Assembly (NCBI RefSeq): GCF_000724545.1
Contig: NZ_JHBV01000013.1
Location: 1 to 64,000 of the forward strand
DNA length: 64,000 bases
Reading direction: 5' to 3'
Source: Aureispira sp. CCB-QB1
GTDB lineage: Bacteria > Bacteroidota > Bacteroidia > Chitinophagales > Saprospiraceae
Shown here: positions 24,508-33,561 of the stretch, piece by piece
Position numbering within the stretch: position 1 is the stretch's first letter
Layout of the letters: each line of letters opens with the position of its first letter
Made by a program: the position numbers and the translations under genes
The notes under the pieces: generated by a model
Database searches by the model: none
Seen by the model: only the letters and a program-made list of their open reading frames with translations
Told to the model about the DNA's origin: nothing

Positions 24508-25281
24508 ATGAAACCTGTATCTTCTAACAGCCTTTTCATTGGAAAAGTTGCAAATTATCTTGCAAGTGTAGATTCTACCAATATTTTTGCTAATACTCTA
24601 CTGGCAAAAAGCACTCCAATCGAAGGAACTGTCATTTATACCGATAACCAGTATGCAGGAAGAGGACAGATTGGCAGTAAATGGGAAAGTGCCAAAGGTG
24701 AGAATATCACCTTGTCGGTTATTTTGTATCCAAAATTTTTGCCCATCCAATCCCAATTTAAGCTAAACCAAGTTGTTGCGCTTGCCGTCTATGATTTGCT
24801 CAAAAATTATATTGTTCCTCTTGATGAATTGTCTGTCAAATGGCCCAACGATATTTATATCAATGACAAAAAAATAGGAGGGATATTAATAGAAAATAAA
24901 CTAAAAGGGCATGTATTGGCAAGTACAATAATTGGTGTGGGGTTAAATATCAATCAAACGTATTTTTCGCCAGAGTTACCCAATCCTACTTCTTTGTTCT
25001 TAGAAACAAACATTCGTCAAGATACTTATCAACTGATAGGTCTATTCTGTGAATATTTAGAACAACGCTATTTGCAATTAAAAGCAGAACAGCACGATCT
25101 TTTAAATCAAGATTATTTGCAAACATTGTACGCTTATCAAGAATGGCGTACTTATCAAGATGCTAAAACAAAGGCTACTTTTCAAGGAAAAATCGTAGGC
25201 ATATCTCCCGAAGGTCGACTACAAATCCAAACAAATCAGCAGATTGTGGCGTATTCTTTTAAAGAAGTTGTTTTTATGTAA
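24508..25281 (+). CDS. birA: biotin--[acetyl-CoA-carboxylase] ligase
   Basis: The enzyme that activates biotin with ATP and attaches it to the carrier lysine of acyl-CoA carboxylases. About 257 residues: DSTN near the start, the biotinoyl-AMP loop GRGQIGSKWES, the KWPNDIYINDKKIGGILIENK core with its key lysine, and GVGLNINQ. There is no N-terminal DNA-binding domain, so it is the monofunctional type. I chose the ATG at 24508; a TTG start at 24472 would add 12 residues that are not conserved in the family. Divergent from rsfS, convergent with the CapA-like gene with only 8 bp between stops. Confidence 0.93.
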   Translation: MKPVSSNSLFIGKVANYLASVDSTNIFANTLLAKSTPIEGTVIYTDNQYAGRGQIGSKWESAKGENITLSVILYPKFLPIQSQFKLNQVVALAVYDLLKNYIVPLDELSVKWPNDIYINDKKIGGILIENKLKGHVLASTIIGVGLNINQTYFSPELPNPTSLFLETNIRQDTYQLIGLFCEYLEQRYLQLKAEQHDLLNQDYLQTLYAYQEWRTYQDAKTKATFQGKIVGISPEGRLQIQTNQQIVAYSFKEVVFM

Positions 25282-25289
25282 TAAATCTA

Positions 25290-26492
25290 CTAATGTTCGG
25301 ATTTATTTTGACTACTATTATCTATGGCAATGCTATCGATAGCGGTAGGAGTTGCTTCTAATGTAATCGGAAGAATACTTCCTTCTTCTAAAGAAAATTC
25401 TACTGGTGATTCTGGAAAATCTTCTAACGACAAATCAATGAGTTGTTTCCAAGCTTGTTGCGCCTCGTCATATACAGGAATCCCTTCTCCCAATTGTTTG
25501 GTTGGAATAACTTTTCCACCAAGAAACTTTCCTTCTTTATTGACTTGTATATGTAAAATTGGACCAACACCCTTGGGACCTTTTAAGCTAAATTTTTCGT
25601 AGGTACAAAAATTACCCATACTGTAAGTTATAAAACGATTTTTGTACACTTCCACTGCACGAGTTACATGGGGACCGTGTCCTAGTAAAATATCTGCTCC
25701 TGCATCAATGCAACCATGAGCAAATTTATAGACATTACCACGATTGTAACCCAAGAAAATCTCATCTTTGCGAGGCGTATGTATGGCACCAGCACCTTCC
25801 GCCCCAGCATGAAAAGAAACAATGACAATGTCACAAAGACTATCTAGCATCTGCACAATTTCAGCCGCTTCTTTGTACTTTTTCATACTAAAACACCCAC
25901 TGTTAGGTGCTGTAGCCAAAAATCCATATTTGATGCTGTCTTTTTCAAAAATAGTGTACGGTTTGTTTTCGGAACCTGCATAAAAAAGACCAGATGTGTC
26001 TAAGACTGCTGCACTAGCTTTTCTCCCACCTGCACCAAAGTCATTAGCATGATTATTGGCAATACTAACAACATCAAAGCCTGCTTTTTTTAGATGGTTG
26101 GTATAGTGGGCTGGCATTCGGAAGGTATAACAATATTGTGGTTGATTACAAGATTTAGCAACACCGCCACGCCCAATAACTCCTTCTAAATTTCCAAATG
26201 TTAGATCAAAAGGTTCCAAATATTGTTGAACATCCTTAAATAAGGTGGCGCCATCTTTGGGAGGGAGGGTTCTAGTGTTGGGATAATCTGTTCCCATCAT
26301 AATATCACCAACCGCAGCAATCGTAATAGTGTCTTCTTTTGGGATGAGAACAGTATCGACACTTTCTAACTGAAGGGGTTGAGGTTCTTGATCGATTGGA
26401 GTTTCTGCAATTTCACTTCCCAAAGAACAGCTAATTGTATAAACAATAAGTAAAGCAAAAGCAAGTAAACGAAGCATGTATGTTTTTTTCAT
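25290..26492 (-). CDS. CapA-family lipoprotein (metallophosphatase-like)
   Basis: About 400 residues. The chosen start (ATG at 26492) gives MKKTYMLRLLAFALLIVY followed by lipobox TISC; a start seven codons upstream is the alternative. The body has the poly-gamma-glutamate-synthesis CapA pattern of the calcineurin-like fold: AAVGDIMMGTDYP, FGNLEGVIG, SIANNHANDFG, VSFHAGAE and DILLGHGPHVTRAVEVY. CapA-like proteins are metal-dependent and envelope-located; most have no proven substrate. No capB or capC is nearby, so capsule synthesis should not be assumed. Confidence 0.85.
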   Translation of the reverse strand: MKKTYMLRLLAFALLIVYTISCSLGSEIAETPIDQEPQPLQLESVDTVLIPKEDTITIAAVGDIMMGTDYPNTRTLPPKDGATLFKDVQQYLEPFDLTFGNLEGVIGRGGVAKSCNQPQYCYTFRMPAHYTNHLKKAGFDVVSIANNHANDFGAGGRKASAAVLDTSGLFYAGSENKPYTIFEKDSIKYGFLATAPNSGCFSMKKYKEAAEIVQMLDSLCDIVIVSFHAGAEGAGAIHTPRKDEIFLGYNRGNVYKFAHGCIDAGADILLGHGPHVTRAVEVYKNRFITYSMGNFCTYEKFSLKGPKGVGPILHIQVNKEGKFLGGKVIPTKQLGEGIPVYDEAQQAWKQLIDLSLEDFPESPVEFSLEEGSILPITLEATPTAIDSIAIDNSSQNKSEH

Positions 26493-26829
26493 AATAATCA
26501 ATCTAAACCTCAAAGTGTTATCAAGTGTTTTGGAGGCACAAAAATAATGATTTTTATACGATCGGCATAGTCTATTGATAATCTTACTACAATTTTTAGT
26601 TTAGAATAATCTATTATCATAAAGTTGATTTGTATCTTAAAGTATAATTGTAGTTGTGTTAAGGTAATTAGTCTGCTGATTATCAATGATGGAAATGTAT
26701 GTATTGTTGAGGATTGGTTTATAGTTAGCAAGACATTCCTTTCTAGAAAATTCTACAGAGCATTCTAAAAAGAACAGAACGACTATTTGGTAGCGCAATC
26801 TAATTTTTTATACATAAAACACCCAAACA
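26493..26829. other. gene-free tract between divergent genes
   Basis: AT-rich sequence between the divergent CapA-like and NUDIX genes. It should hold both promoters. TATTTTTG on the minus strand (26539-26546) matches the -7 consensus for the CapA-like gene, but no -33 box is evident. Nothing else stands out. Confidence 0.4.
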
Positions 26830-27228
26830 ATGAAAAACCGAATGAGAGTCACTTGTGGCGTTATAGAGAAATCTGGAAAATACCTTATTGTACAACGAGG
26901 AGAAGATACTAGTCATGCTTTGAAGTGGGAATTTCCTGGCGGAAAAATTGACCCTGGAGAGACAGAAGCGGAATGTATGGCACGAGAGTTAAAAGAAGAA
27001 TTGGACATAGAGGTGATGGTAAAAGAGCAGTTGGTATCTATAGAAAGAGAGGAAACCAATATGATTATTGAGCTGATTCCTTTTCGATGCACGATTGTAG
27101 GAGGAGAAATTACATTGTTAGAACATCTTCAGTTGGCATGGATTGATATTCGAGAACCTATCGAGTACGATTTGTGTATTGGCGATTATGGAATTGTAGA
27201 TCAACTAAAAGCACAAATAAGTATCTAA
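26830..27228 (+). CDS. MutT-type NUDIX hydrolase
   Basis: A 132-residue NUDIX enzyme with the full box GGKIDPGETEAECMARELKEEL (about 38-59), which fits GX5EX7REUXEEXGU. The small size, the N-terminal VTCGVIEKSGKYLIVQRGE and the WEFPGGK lead-in are those of MutT / 8-oxo-dGTP or CTP pyrophosphohydrolases that clean the nucleotide pool. The precise substrate cannot be read from the sequence. Monocistronic. Confidence 0.88.
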   Translation: MKNRMRVTCGVIEKSGKYLIVQRGEDTSHALKWEFPGGKIDPGETEAECMARELKEELDIEVMVKEQLVSIEREETNMIIELIPFRCTIVGGEITLLEHLQLAWIDIREPIEYDLCIGDYGIVDQLKAQISI

Positions 27229-27642
27229 ATTGGAATAGCACAGTCTAGCAAAAAATGTTAGCATACTATTAATTTAATTATGCTATAAGCTTCCAATAAT
27301 TTGCTAAATTTGAAACGTCTACTCTTTGTAGAGTTAGATTGTATTATGAAACATTTCACAAAGAAAGTTTGTTATTCTTTATTCTTATAAAAAAGCTTTT
27401 TTATGAAGAGTTATGTAATTTGAAAATAGTAGTTTGTTGATAAGCTTCGCTGCTACTGCGTGGTTTCAACGAACTATTGTTGAAAACAAAATAACAATTA
27501 TTACAATAATAAATAATAAGTAAATTTAAAACATAATTTGTCGATTTGCCTAATTTGATTCTAAAATGAACCCCAAATATCGCTGCAAATTTTTGACAAC
27601 TTATTTTTACCTTTGCTAAAATCAAAAATCAAATAATAAAAA
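27229..27642. other. gene-free tract upstream of trxB with repeat copy
   Basis: It contains a weak dyad (TAGCATA...TATGCTA, about 27261-27285), the dispersed repeat copy at 27425-27490, and a -7-like TACCTTTG at 27608-27615 that probably belongs to the trxB promoter. No gene was found. Confidence 0.5.
27425..27490. repeat. dispersed intergenic repeat, copy B
   Basis: The core AGCTTCGCTGCTACTGCGTGG and TTTCAACGAACTATT are about 32/36 identical to copy A at 17060-17115. The left part TAGTAGTTTGTTGATAAGC resembles AGTAGTTTGTT segments in the tract at 30024-30098. Confidence 0.6.
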
Positions 27643-28584
27643 ATGGCTAGAAAAGAGACGTGCGTCATCATTGGGTCAGGACCTGCTGGATATACAGCAG
27701 CAATTTACGCAGCTAGAGCAAATATGAAACCTGTTTTGTTTACAGGAAGTGAACCTGGAGGACAATTAATGATTACCAACGATGTAGAAAATTTTCCTGG
27801 TTACCCCAAAGGCATCATGGGCCCAGAAATGATGGAGGATTTGAAGCAACAAGCAATGCGTTTTGATACAGAGGTGAATGTTGGCGTTATGATAGAAAAA
27901 GTGGATTTCTCAGGTCCCGTACACAAACTTTGGACTGATGGTGGTGAAGAAATTCATGCAGATTCTGTTATTATTGCGACAGGGGCTTCTGCTAGGTACT
28001 TGGGCTTGGAGTCTGAGAAAAAATATATGAATAAAGGAGTTTCTGCTTGTGCCGTTTGTGATGGTTTTTTCTATAAAGGAAAAGAAGTTTGTATCGTAGG
28101 TGGTGGAGATAGTGCTTGTGAAGAAGCAAGTTATTTGTCTAAGTTATGCCCAAAGGTACATATGTTTGTTCGTAGAGATGAGTTGCGTGCTTCCAAAATT
28201 ATGCAAGAGCGTGTTCTTAATAACGATAAAATTCAAATCTATTGGAATACAGAAGTAGATGAAGTTTTGGGCGATGAGGAAGGTGTAACTGGTGTTCGTC
28301 TGGTTAATAATAAAACGAACGAAAAGCAAGAAATTAGCTTATGGGGATTTTTTGTAGCAATCGGGCACGTGCCGAATACGAAAATTTTTGAAGGTTGGTT
28401 AGAAATGGACAATACTGGATATTTGTTGACCAAAGCAGGTAGTACACATACCAACATAGATGGTGTATTTGCAAGTGGTGATGCTCAAGATAAAGATTAT
28501 CGTCAAGCAGTGACTGCTGCAGGAACAGGTTGTATGGCTGCTTTAGATGCAGAGCGTTATTTAGCGGCAAAGGGATTGATATAA
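27643..28584 (+). CDS. trxB: thioredoxin-disulfide reductase
   Basis: A flavoprotein of 313 residues that passes NADPH electrons to thioredoxin. FAD-binding GSGPAGYTAA (11-20), the redox pair in SACAVCDG (C136, C139), the NADPH-binding GGGDSACEEA, and the C-terminal FASGDAQDKDYRQAVTAAGTGCMAA are all present. Its thioredoxin would also be needed by the sulfate-reduction reductase encoded about 10 kb upstream. It is followed by a terminator. Confidence 0.96.
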   Translation: MARKETCVIIGSGPAGYTAAIYAARANMKPVLFTGSEPGGQLMITNDVENFPGYPKGIMGPEMMEDLKQQAMRFDTEVNVGVMIEKVDFSGPVHKLWTDGGEEIHADSVIIATGASARYLGLESEKKYMNKGVSACAVCDGFFYKGKEVCIVGGGDSACEEASYLSKLCPKVHMFVRRDELRASKIMQERVLNNDKIQIYWNTEVDEVLGDEEGVTGVRLVNNKTNEKQEISLWGFFVAIGHVPNTKIFEGWLEMDNTGYLLTKAGSTHTNIDGVFASGDAQDKDYRQAVTAAGTGCMAALDAERYLAAKGLI

Positions 28585-28640
28585 TACAACTCGCATAGAT
28601 TTTATACAAAAAAAAGAAGCTATAGAGAATAGCTATAGAG

Positions 28641-28675
28641 AGGCTTCCAAAATTATTTTTTGGAGGTCTTTTTTT
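28641..28675 (+). terminator. intrinsic terminator of trxB
   Basis: A twelve-bp stem AGGCTTCCAAAA / TTTTGGAGGTCT (two G-U pairs) is followed by eight T. A further dyad, CTATAG...CTATAG, lies just upstream. Confidence 0.85.
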
Positions 28676-28834
28676 GTTGGGTTGGTTTTAAAGATATGCT
28701 TTACAGTTGGTTATGTAGAAGTAACTGATGAGAAAATTAGCAAGCAATTTATTTTTTGCGTATCATTGTGTCGTAATTAATCAAAATCCCAATGATAACC
28801 TTTATCATTATAATCCTCCAATGTTTAAATTTCA

Positions 28835-29245
28835 ATGAAAGTCTTTAAATTTAGTTTGTTAGAGTGTTTTAAAGTGCGTAACCGAATTGCAGAAAATATT
28901 CTGTGGATGCTTTGTTTTGCTTTATGTAGTACTATTTGTTCATTTTCTACAATCGCATCGGATACAGGTGGAAATAAATTTGCTCAATTTCAAATTGATG
29001 ATGCATCTTCTGCTGCTGCGTACAAAAAAATAGAACATTATATTCGAGCGCAACCAGAAATTTTGAAAGTAAGTATTGACATAGAGACAGGAATTGTATT
29101 TTGTTTGTTTGATGGAAATACTACTGTAGATGAAACTTCTTTTGCGCATTGGTTAACTCAAAAGCATTATACATTATCGTGTTATCGAGAAGGTGTCATT
29201 GGTGTTGACCCTATTCTAACTAAAGAAGAATTTGAATGTATGTAA
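28835..29245 (+). CDS. exported small protein, possibly HMA-like fold
   Basis: A 136-residue protein with an N-terminal hydrophobic segment (about 22-42) that looks like a signal peptide or anchor, ending near STIAS. The remaining part (AYKKIEHYIRAQPEILKVSIDIETGIVFCLF... LTQKHYTLSCYREGVIG) alternates helix and strand like a heavy-metal-associated domain, but the metal-binding CxxC is missing. I do not recognise the family with confidence. It follows trxB after 250 bp and is followed by about 1 kb without genes. Confidence 0.6.
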   Translation: MKVFKFSLLECFKVRNRIAENILWMLCFALCSTICSFSTIASDTGGNKFAQFQIDDASSAAAYKKIEHYIRAQPEILKVSIDIETGIVFCLFDGNTTVDETSFAHWLTQKHYTLSCYREGVIGVDPILTKEEFECM

Positions 29246-29803
29246 TGTTGTTGGGTGTATAGTTTAATATGTAATAAATTATTTGTCAGATAATATAGTA
29301 TGAAATCGTAAAAACATATTAGAGTTTTATAACATTTTATTTTTTTTAAAAAAAACAAAATAAATGAAACAAATATGAACCTATTTATCGTATAAATAAA
29401 AAAGCACACTAATAAAGGAGTTTCATTTTTTACTTCAAAACTTCAATGGGATGAAGTTTTGTTGGCACACAAATTACACAATTACACACACACACGTAAC
29501 ATACAGCCTCTTTTACTGTAACAAAGTCACTATCTATCTACTTATTAGCCATTAGAGTTTTATACTATTACAAAGTATTTTTGTTTTATACCACCATTCC
29601 ATTACAAAACAAAAACTACGAAATTTTATAGAAATAACATCAAAAACAATTTAGCCGAATTATTGAAACATTAAGGTGTTGAACACAACTTTATTTAAGT
29701 AAGCTCCACATCTTTATGTTAAGAATAAACCAAAATCTCGCTGCAAATGTATATGGCTATAAATGGTCATATACGTCAAAAATTAATCAATTAGAGGTGT
29801 GCG
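29246..29803. other. gene-free tract, left part
   Basis: AT-rich non-coding sequence with a perfect 10-bp hairpin CAAAACTTCA / TGAAGTTTTG (29436-29461) and a short CA-repeat (29481-29494). There are no tRNA-like features. A TATTTTTG at 29576-29583 fits a -7 box but lacks a clear -33 partner. Confidence 0.5.
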
Positions 29804-30303
29804 TTGGGTGACAAATAAACTACCTTGGCTATAGTGAAATAGTATATATTTAGGAGTAGTTTATTTGTCCCCAATACCTACGAGAAAATAATTCATATCC
29901 TTGTTTAAGGACATATATCAATACACAATAGTTCATTTAGGAGGAGGGATGCAGGGAGAGAGCAAGGGCTGATCTTGGGGAGGATTAGGATAACTTGCTC
30001 ATTTTCTCATCCCTCAATGAAGCCATCAGTAGTTTGTTTAACCAATTTTAACCTGTTTAAGCAGACGATTTATATATATTGTTACATCAGTAGTTTGTAT
30101 TCATCATCCATAGTATTGCACGGTATCTTTTGAAATAGAACGATACCAGTGACAAACTACTAATTTGAGGAGAGGTTTTTTGTGAAAATCCATAACCAAT
30201 AAGAGATTTTACCTCCCTCAAGCAGCAAGAAACAGCTCTATCTGTCAGCTGTTTCAAGATTTCTTTCGACACTCAGGCTTCTCAGTTGCCTGAGTGTTTT
30301 TTT
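29804..30303 (+). ncRNA. candidate structured non-coding RNA(s)
   Basis: A 500-bp tract without genes contains nested inverted repeats in series. (1) TTGGG-GACAAATAAACTAC (29804-29823) pairs with GTAGTTTATTTGTCCCCAA (29856-29874) over 19 bp with one bulge. (2) GAGGGATG (29944-29951) pairs with CATCCCTC (30008-30015), and inside it GAGCAAG (29960-29966) with CTTGCTC (29994-30000). (3) AGTAGTTTGT (30089-30098) pairs with ACAAACTACT (30152-30161), with GGTATC/GATACC inside. (4) GAAACAGCT / AGCTGTTTC forms at about 30229-30256. (5) A plus-strand terminator follows at 30269-30303. A rightward terminator with no upstream gene implies a non-coding transcript. Motifs of RNase P, tmRNA and SRP RNA were not found; 6S RNA cannot be excluded. 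The extent and number of RNAs are unknown. Confidence 0.5.
30269..30303 (+). terminator. plus-strand terminator of the candidate ncRNA
   Basis: The perfect stem ACACTCAGGC / GCCTGAGTGT with a nine-base loop is followed by seven T or more. On the minus strand no U-tract follows, so it serves rightward transcription only. Its T-run touches the stop codon of the convergent HNH gene. Confidence 0.9.
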
Positions 30304-31189
30304 ATAGCCATTCCAAAGTTTCTGGCACCTGCTGAAATAGGTTATCAAGGACTGTAATGGTTGTTGCTTGTCGTTGCATTTCTCGCCAAACGGTAGGATG
30401 TGCTTGATTGATAAGTTGCTGTTGCAAATTTAAACTGGCACAACTTTTTTGCGCCTCCAACGAAAAGGTTTGAAAATATTTGGAAGGAGTAAATAGTTGA
30501 TAGAGTTGCTCAAGAGAAGAACAAGATTGAATATCTATATATTGTTGTAGCAAGGTTTGGTAATTTTGATAAGCCTGCAATCGGTTTTTTACTAATCCGT
30601 CTCGGGTGTTAAGTTGCAATGTCTCAATAGTATAAGCAGCGCGCTTGTAAGCTCTGGTTTGTTTGTTTGTAGCTTTGGGATAGAACAAACCACTGTGTAA
30701 GTCCAATTGTAAATAATCTAAGGGATTCTCTGTTCTAGGATTAATAAAAACGGCATCCTCATTAGGAGGGGGAATAAATTGGTAGTCTTTGACTAAGTTG
30801 ATGACTTTGGCAGAATCAGGTGTTTTGAAGATTTTAAATTGTGAAACTTTGTGCTTGCCATTGCATTGTTTGCAAGTCCATAGGTAGTTTTCCCACACAA
30901 ATGTTTTGTTAGGATACAAGCCTCTAGGGTAAATATGCTCAATAGTAGTTCCTATATTGGCTTCACAGTAATTGCAATAATTATTAGTGCCAATAGCAAT
31001 TTTTTGAAGCTCCTTTTCTACTCGATTAAAAGCTGCTTTTTGAGCATTGGTCTTTTTTTTATTTTGCCAAAGTACTTTAGCTTGTTTTACTTTTGTTTTG
31101 TAATCAGGTAAGGCATCAATATCTTTTTGTAATTTTTGTAGATGATTGAGGATACCTTTGCGTATGGTAGTTGGATTGGTTTTTATCAT
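30302..31189 (-). CDS. HNH endonuclease-like protein
   Basis: A 295-residue protein with an HNH zinc-supported nuclease fold: CNYC (C72, C75), EHIYPRG (E84, H85), WENYLW (N101) and CKQCNGKHK (C106, C109, N110). The remainder is helical. The pattern resembles the TIGR02646/PtuB group, HNH partners in Septu and some retron defence systems, but no PtuA-type ATPase and no reverse transcriptase are adjacent, so a defence role is only a possibility. It converges on the structured non-coding tract. A stand-alone nuclease is the safest description. Confidence 0.75.
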   Translation of the reverse strand: MIKTNPTTIRKGILNHLQKLQKDIDALPDYKTKVKQAKVLWQNKKKTNAQKAAFNRVEKELQKIAIGTNNYCNYCEANIGTTIEHIYPRGLYPNKTFVWENYLWTCKQCNGKHKVSQFKIFKTPDSAKVINLVKDYQFIPPPNEDAVFINPRTENPLDYLQLDLHSGLFYPKATNKQTRAYKRAAYTIETLQLNTRDGLVKNRLQAYQNYQTLLQQYIDIQSCSSLEQLYQLFTPSKYFQTFSLEAQKSCASLNLQQQLINQAHPTVWREMQRQATTITVLDNLFQQVPETLEWL

Positions 31190-31222
31190 AGAATAAGAAA
31201 TGACAGCTTGAAGTTACTGCGC

Positions 31223-31259
31223 AAAAAAACAAAAGGAGTAGCTTTTGCCACTCCTTTTG
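31223..31259 (-). terminator. terminator of the carboxylase gene
   Basis: The stem CAAAAGGAGT / ACTCCTTTTG with inner GC/GC pairing is preceded by an A-run at 31223-31229 that reads as a U-tract on the minus strand. It lies just past the stop of the carboxylase gene and before the start of the HNH gene. Confidence 0.8.
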
Positions 31260-31273
31260 GTAATATGTATAGC

Positions 31274-32815
31274 TTACAAAGGCAAATTACCATGTTTTTT
31301 ACGAGGCAATTGATCTACTTTGTTTTCTAACATCTTGAAGGCTCGAATTAATTTTTGTCTAGTTTGGTTGGGCTCGATCACCTCATCCACAAAGCCACGG
31401 AAAGCAGCGCGATAAGGATCTGCAAATTTGTCTGCATATTCAGCTTCTTTTTCTGCTAGTTTAGCCTCAGGATCGGCAGCATTTTTAATCTCATTTCTGA
31501 AAATAATTTCACTAGCTCCTTTGGCTCCCATCACGGCAATTTCCGCAGAAGGCCAAGCATAATTCATGTCTGCTCCAATGTGTTTAGAGTTCATTACGTC
31601 ATAAGCACCACCATACGCTTTTCTTGTGATAACCGTAATTCTTGGAACAGTCGCTTCACAGAATGCATACAATAACTTGGCTCCATTCGTAATAATGCCA
31701 TTCCATTCTTGGTCGGTACCAGGCAAGAAACCAGGAACATCTTCCAAAACTAATAGAGGAATGTTAAAGCTATCACAGAAACGGACAAAACGTCCGCCTT
31801 TTCTAGAGCAATCTACATCCAAACAACCTGCTAAAATCATTGGATTGTTGGCAACAACTCCAATTGATCGACCTCCTAAGCGAGCGAAACCAACAATAAT
31901 ATTTTCGGCATAGTCTTTATTAACCTCGTAAAAGGAATCTCCATCTACAATTTCGTGAATGACTGAACGCATATCATAAGGTACGTTGGCACTATCAGGA
32001 AGAATCGTATCTAGGGCTGTACGCGTTTCATCACTAGGCGTGTAGGCTAAGCGAGGCGTTTCCTCTTCACAGTTTTGAGGAATATAAGAAAGCAACTTTT
32101 TTAATTGATTGATGCAGTCAATATCATTGGCAGCTGTAAAATGGGTCACTCCAGATTTTGTAGCATGAGTCATGGCTCCTCCTAACTCTTCAGAAGTAAC
32201 ATCTTCATTTGTTACAGTCTTAACAACATTAGGACCTGTAATAAACATATAAGAGGTGTTCTCTACCATATAAATAAAATCTGTAATGGCAGGAGAATAA
32301 ACAGCACCACCAGCACAAGGTCCCATGATGGCTGAAATTTGAGGAATAACACCCGATGCTCTTGTATTTCTATAAAAAATATCAGCATAGCCTCCAAGAG
32401 ACTGAACACCTTCTTGAATACGAGCTCCGCCAGAGTCATTCAAGCCAATTATTGGCGCTCCATTACGCAAGGCCATGTCCATTAATTTGCATATTTTTTC
32501 TGCATGGGTTTCGGACAATGATCCTCCAAAAACAGTAAAGTCTTGTGCAAATACATAAATCAATCGACCATTTACAGTCCCGTATCCTGTTACTACACCA
32601 TCGCCATAATATTTTTGTTTTTCCATTCCAAAATCGACACAACGATGGGTAACTAGCATACCAATTTCTTCAAAAGAACCTTCATCTAACAAGAAGTGAA
32701 TACGCTCTCTAGCGGTCAACTTCCCTTTTTCATGTTGTTTTTCTATTCTTTTTTCGCCACCACCTAATTTGGCTTCGGCTACTTTATTAGCTAGTTTCTC
32801 AAACTTATCTTGCAT
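31274..32815 (-). CDS. pccB: acyl-CoA carboxylase beta subunit (propionyl-CoA type)
   Basis: A 513-residue carboxyltransferase that moves the carboxyl group from carboxybiotin to acyl-CoA, yielding methylmalonyl-CoA if the substrate is propionyl-CoA. Visible are the acyl-CoA oxyanion region ([24 protein letters not shown]) and the C-terminal carboxybiotin region ([15 protein letters not shown]). The Asp in GGAYDVM is at the position known to favour propionyl-CoA. Biotin carboxylase and carrier subunits are not adjacent, so they are encoded elsewhere; birA lies about 6 kb away. Monocistronic. Confidence 0.9.
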   Translation of the reverse strand: MQDKFEKLANKVAEAKLGGGEKRIEKQHEKGKLTARERIHFLLDEGSFEEIGMLVTHRCVDFGMEKQKYYGDGVVTGYGTVNGRLIYVFAQDFTVFGGSLSETHAEKICKLMDMALRNGAPIIGLNDSGGARIQEGVQSLGGYADIFYRNTRASGVIPQISAIMGPCAGGAVYSPAITDFIYMVENTSYMFITGPNVVKTVTNEDVTSEELGGAMTHATKSGVTHFTAANDIDCINQLKKLLSYIPQNCEEETPRLAYTPSDETRTALDTILPDSANVPYDMRSVIHEIVDGDSFYEVNKDYAENIIVGFARLGGRSIGVVANNPMILAGCLDVDCSRKGGRFVRFCDSFNIPLLVLEDVPGFLPGTDQEWNGIITNGAKLLYAFCEATVPRITVITRKAYGGAYDVMNSKHIGADMNYAWPSAEIAVMGAKGASEIIFRNEIKNAADPEAKLAEKEAEYADKFADPYRAAFRGFVDEVIEPNQTRQKLIRAFKMLENKVDQLPRKKHGNLPL

Positions 32816-33561
32816 GTTTAGAATGATTATAACGTGTCGAAATATTTTGTGATTTTACACCAACAAAGTTTGATTTTTTATAGCAAAAAACCAAAGCAAT
32901 TTAGCAATAAATATAACGCAAGATAATTATTTATCTCAAAATAAAATACTAATCTACATGAGTTGAATAGAATATGTTGAACGTTTGACTCATGCTGGAG
33001 TGATTGTAATGTTATCTGTTAGTTAGAAGAATGGCTTCTATAATCGTTTGGGAATCTCTAAACCTCTTGGAGTTCTATGGTATTAATAGTTCGTTGAAAG
33101 TAAAAATAATACAAAAGTTATCGGTCACAATGCTAAGGGAATCAATAAGAAATAGTGCTCTAGGTAGCATATAGAACGAGTCGTATTAGAGCAAACTACG
33201 AATCAAAATTTCAAACGTTTTTATTTACTTCGTGTCATAAATACTTCCTTTTTTCTCTTTTTTTCTTACCTTAATATGGTCTTCCCTTGTTAAATTTCAA
33301 ATTTATGACCATTTGCTATTACCCAAACACAAACAAAGATATAGTAAGGTCTATTACTACCACATTCTAAGCTTACTTCTTTGTACTCCTGTTGCATCTT
33401 GATTATGACAAAAATATGCATTCTTATAAAGCTCAAAACCTAAATTCAGAAACATCGTTACTGTGGTTTTTTAGGTTGTTAGAACTACATAATAGAATGG
33501 TTTTTTGAATCAGAAAAAAGAACAATGAGCAAACAAAGGAAGTAATAAATTTAATAGCAAT
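32816..33561. other. gene-free tract with repeat fragments
   Basis: No supported gene. It contains an inverted, partial match to the dispersed repeat (AATAGTTCGTTGAAA near 33085-33100), the 12-mer GAGTCGTATTAG at 33178-33189 shared with 5679-5690, and CATGAGT / ACTCATG separated by about 35 bp near 32957-33003. The LRR gene promoter should lie at its right end. Confidence 0.5.

Noticed and set aside
25290-26492. Poly-gamma-glutamate capsule synthesis
   Set aside because: Only a CapA-like protein is present; CapB and CapC are absent, and CapA-like lipoproteins are common without capsules.
29481-29494. CRISPR-like or microsatellite signal in the CA-repeat
   Set aside because: A very short dinucleotide run without spacer structure.
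30087-30272. 61-codon minus-strand frame in the structured tract
   Set aside because: It spans the inverted repeats and overlaps the plus-strand terminator; composition is not gene-like.
29246-30303. Possible tRNA, tmRNA, RNase P RNA or SRP RNA in the 1-kb gene-free tract
   Set aside because: No T-loop GTTCRANTCC, no tag-peptide ORF with flanking acceptor-like ends, no RNase P or SRP consensus segments were found by eye.
30302-31189. Complete Septu or retron defence system
   Set aside because: Only the HNH protein is present; no ATPase, reverse transcriptase or other partner lies within several kb.
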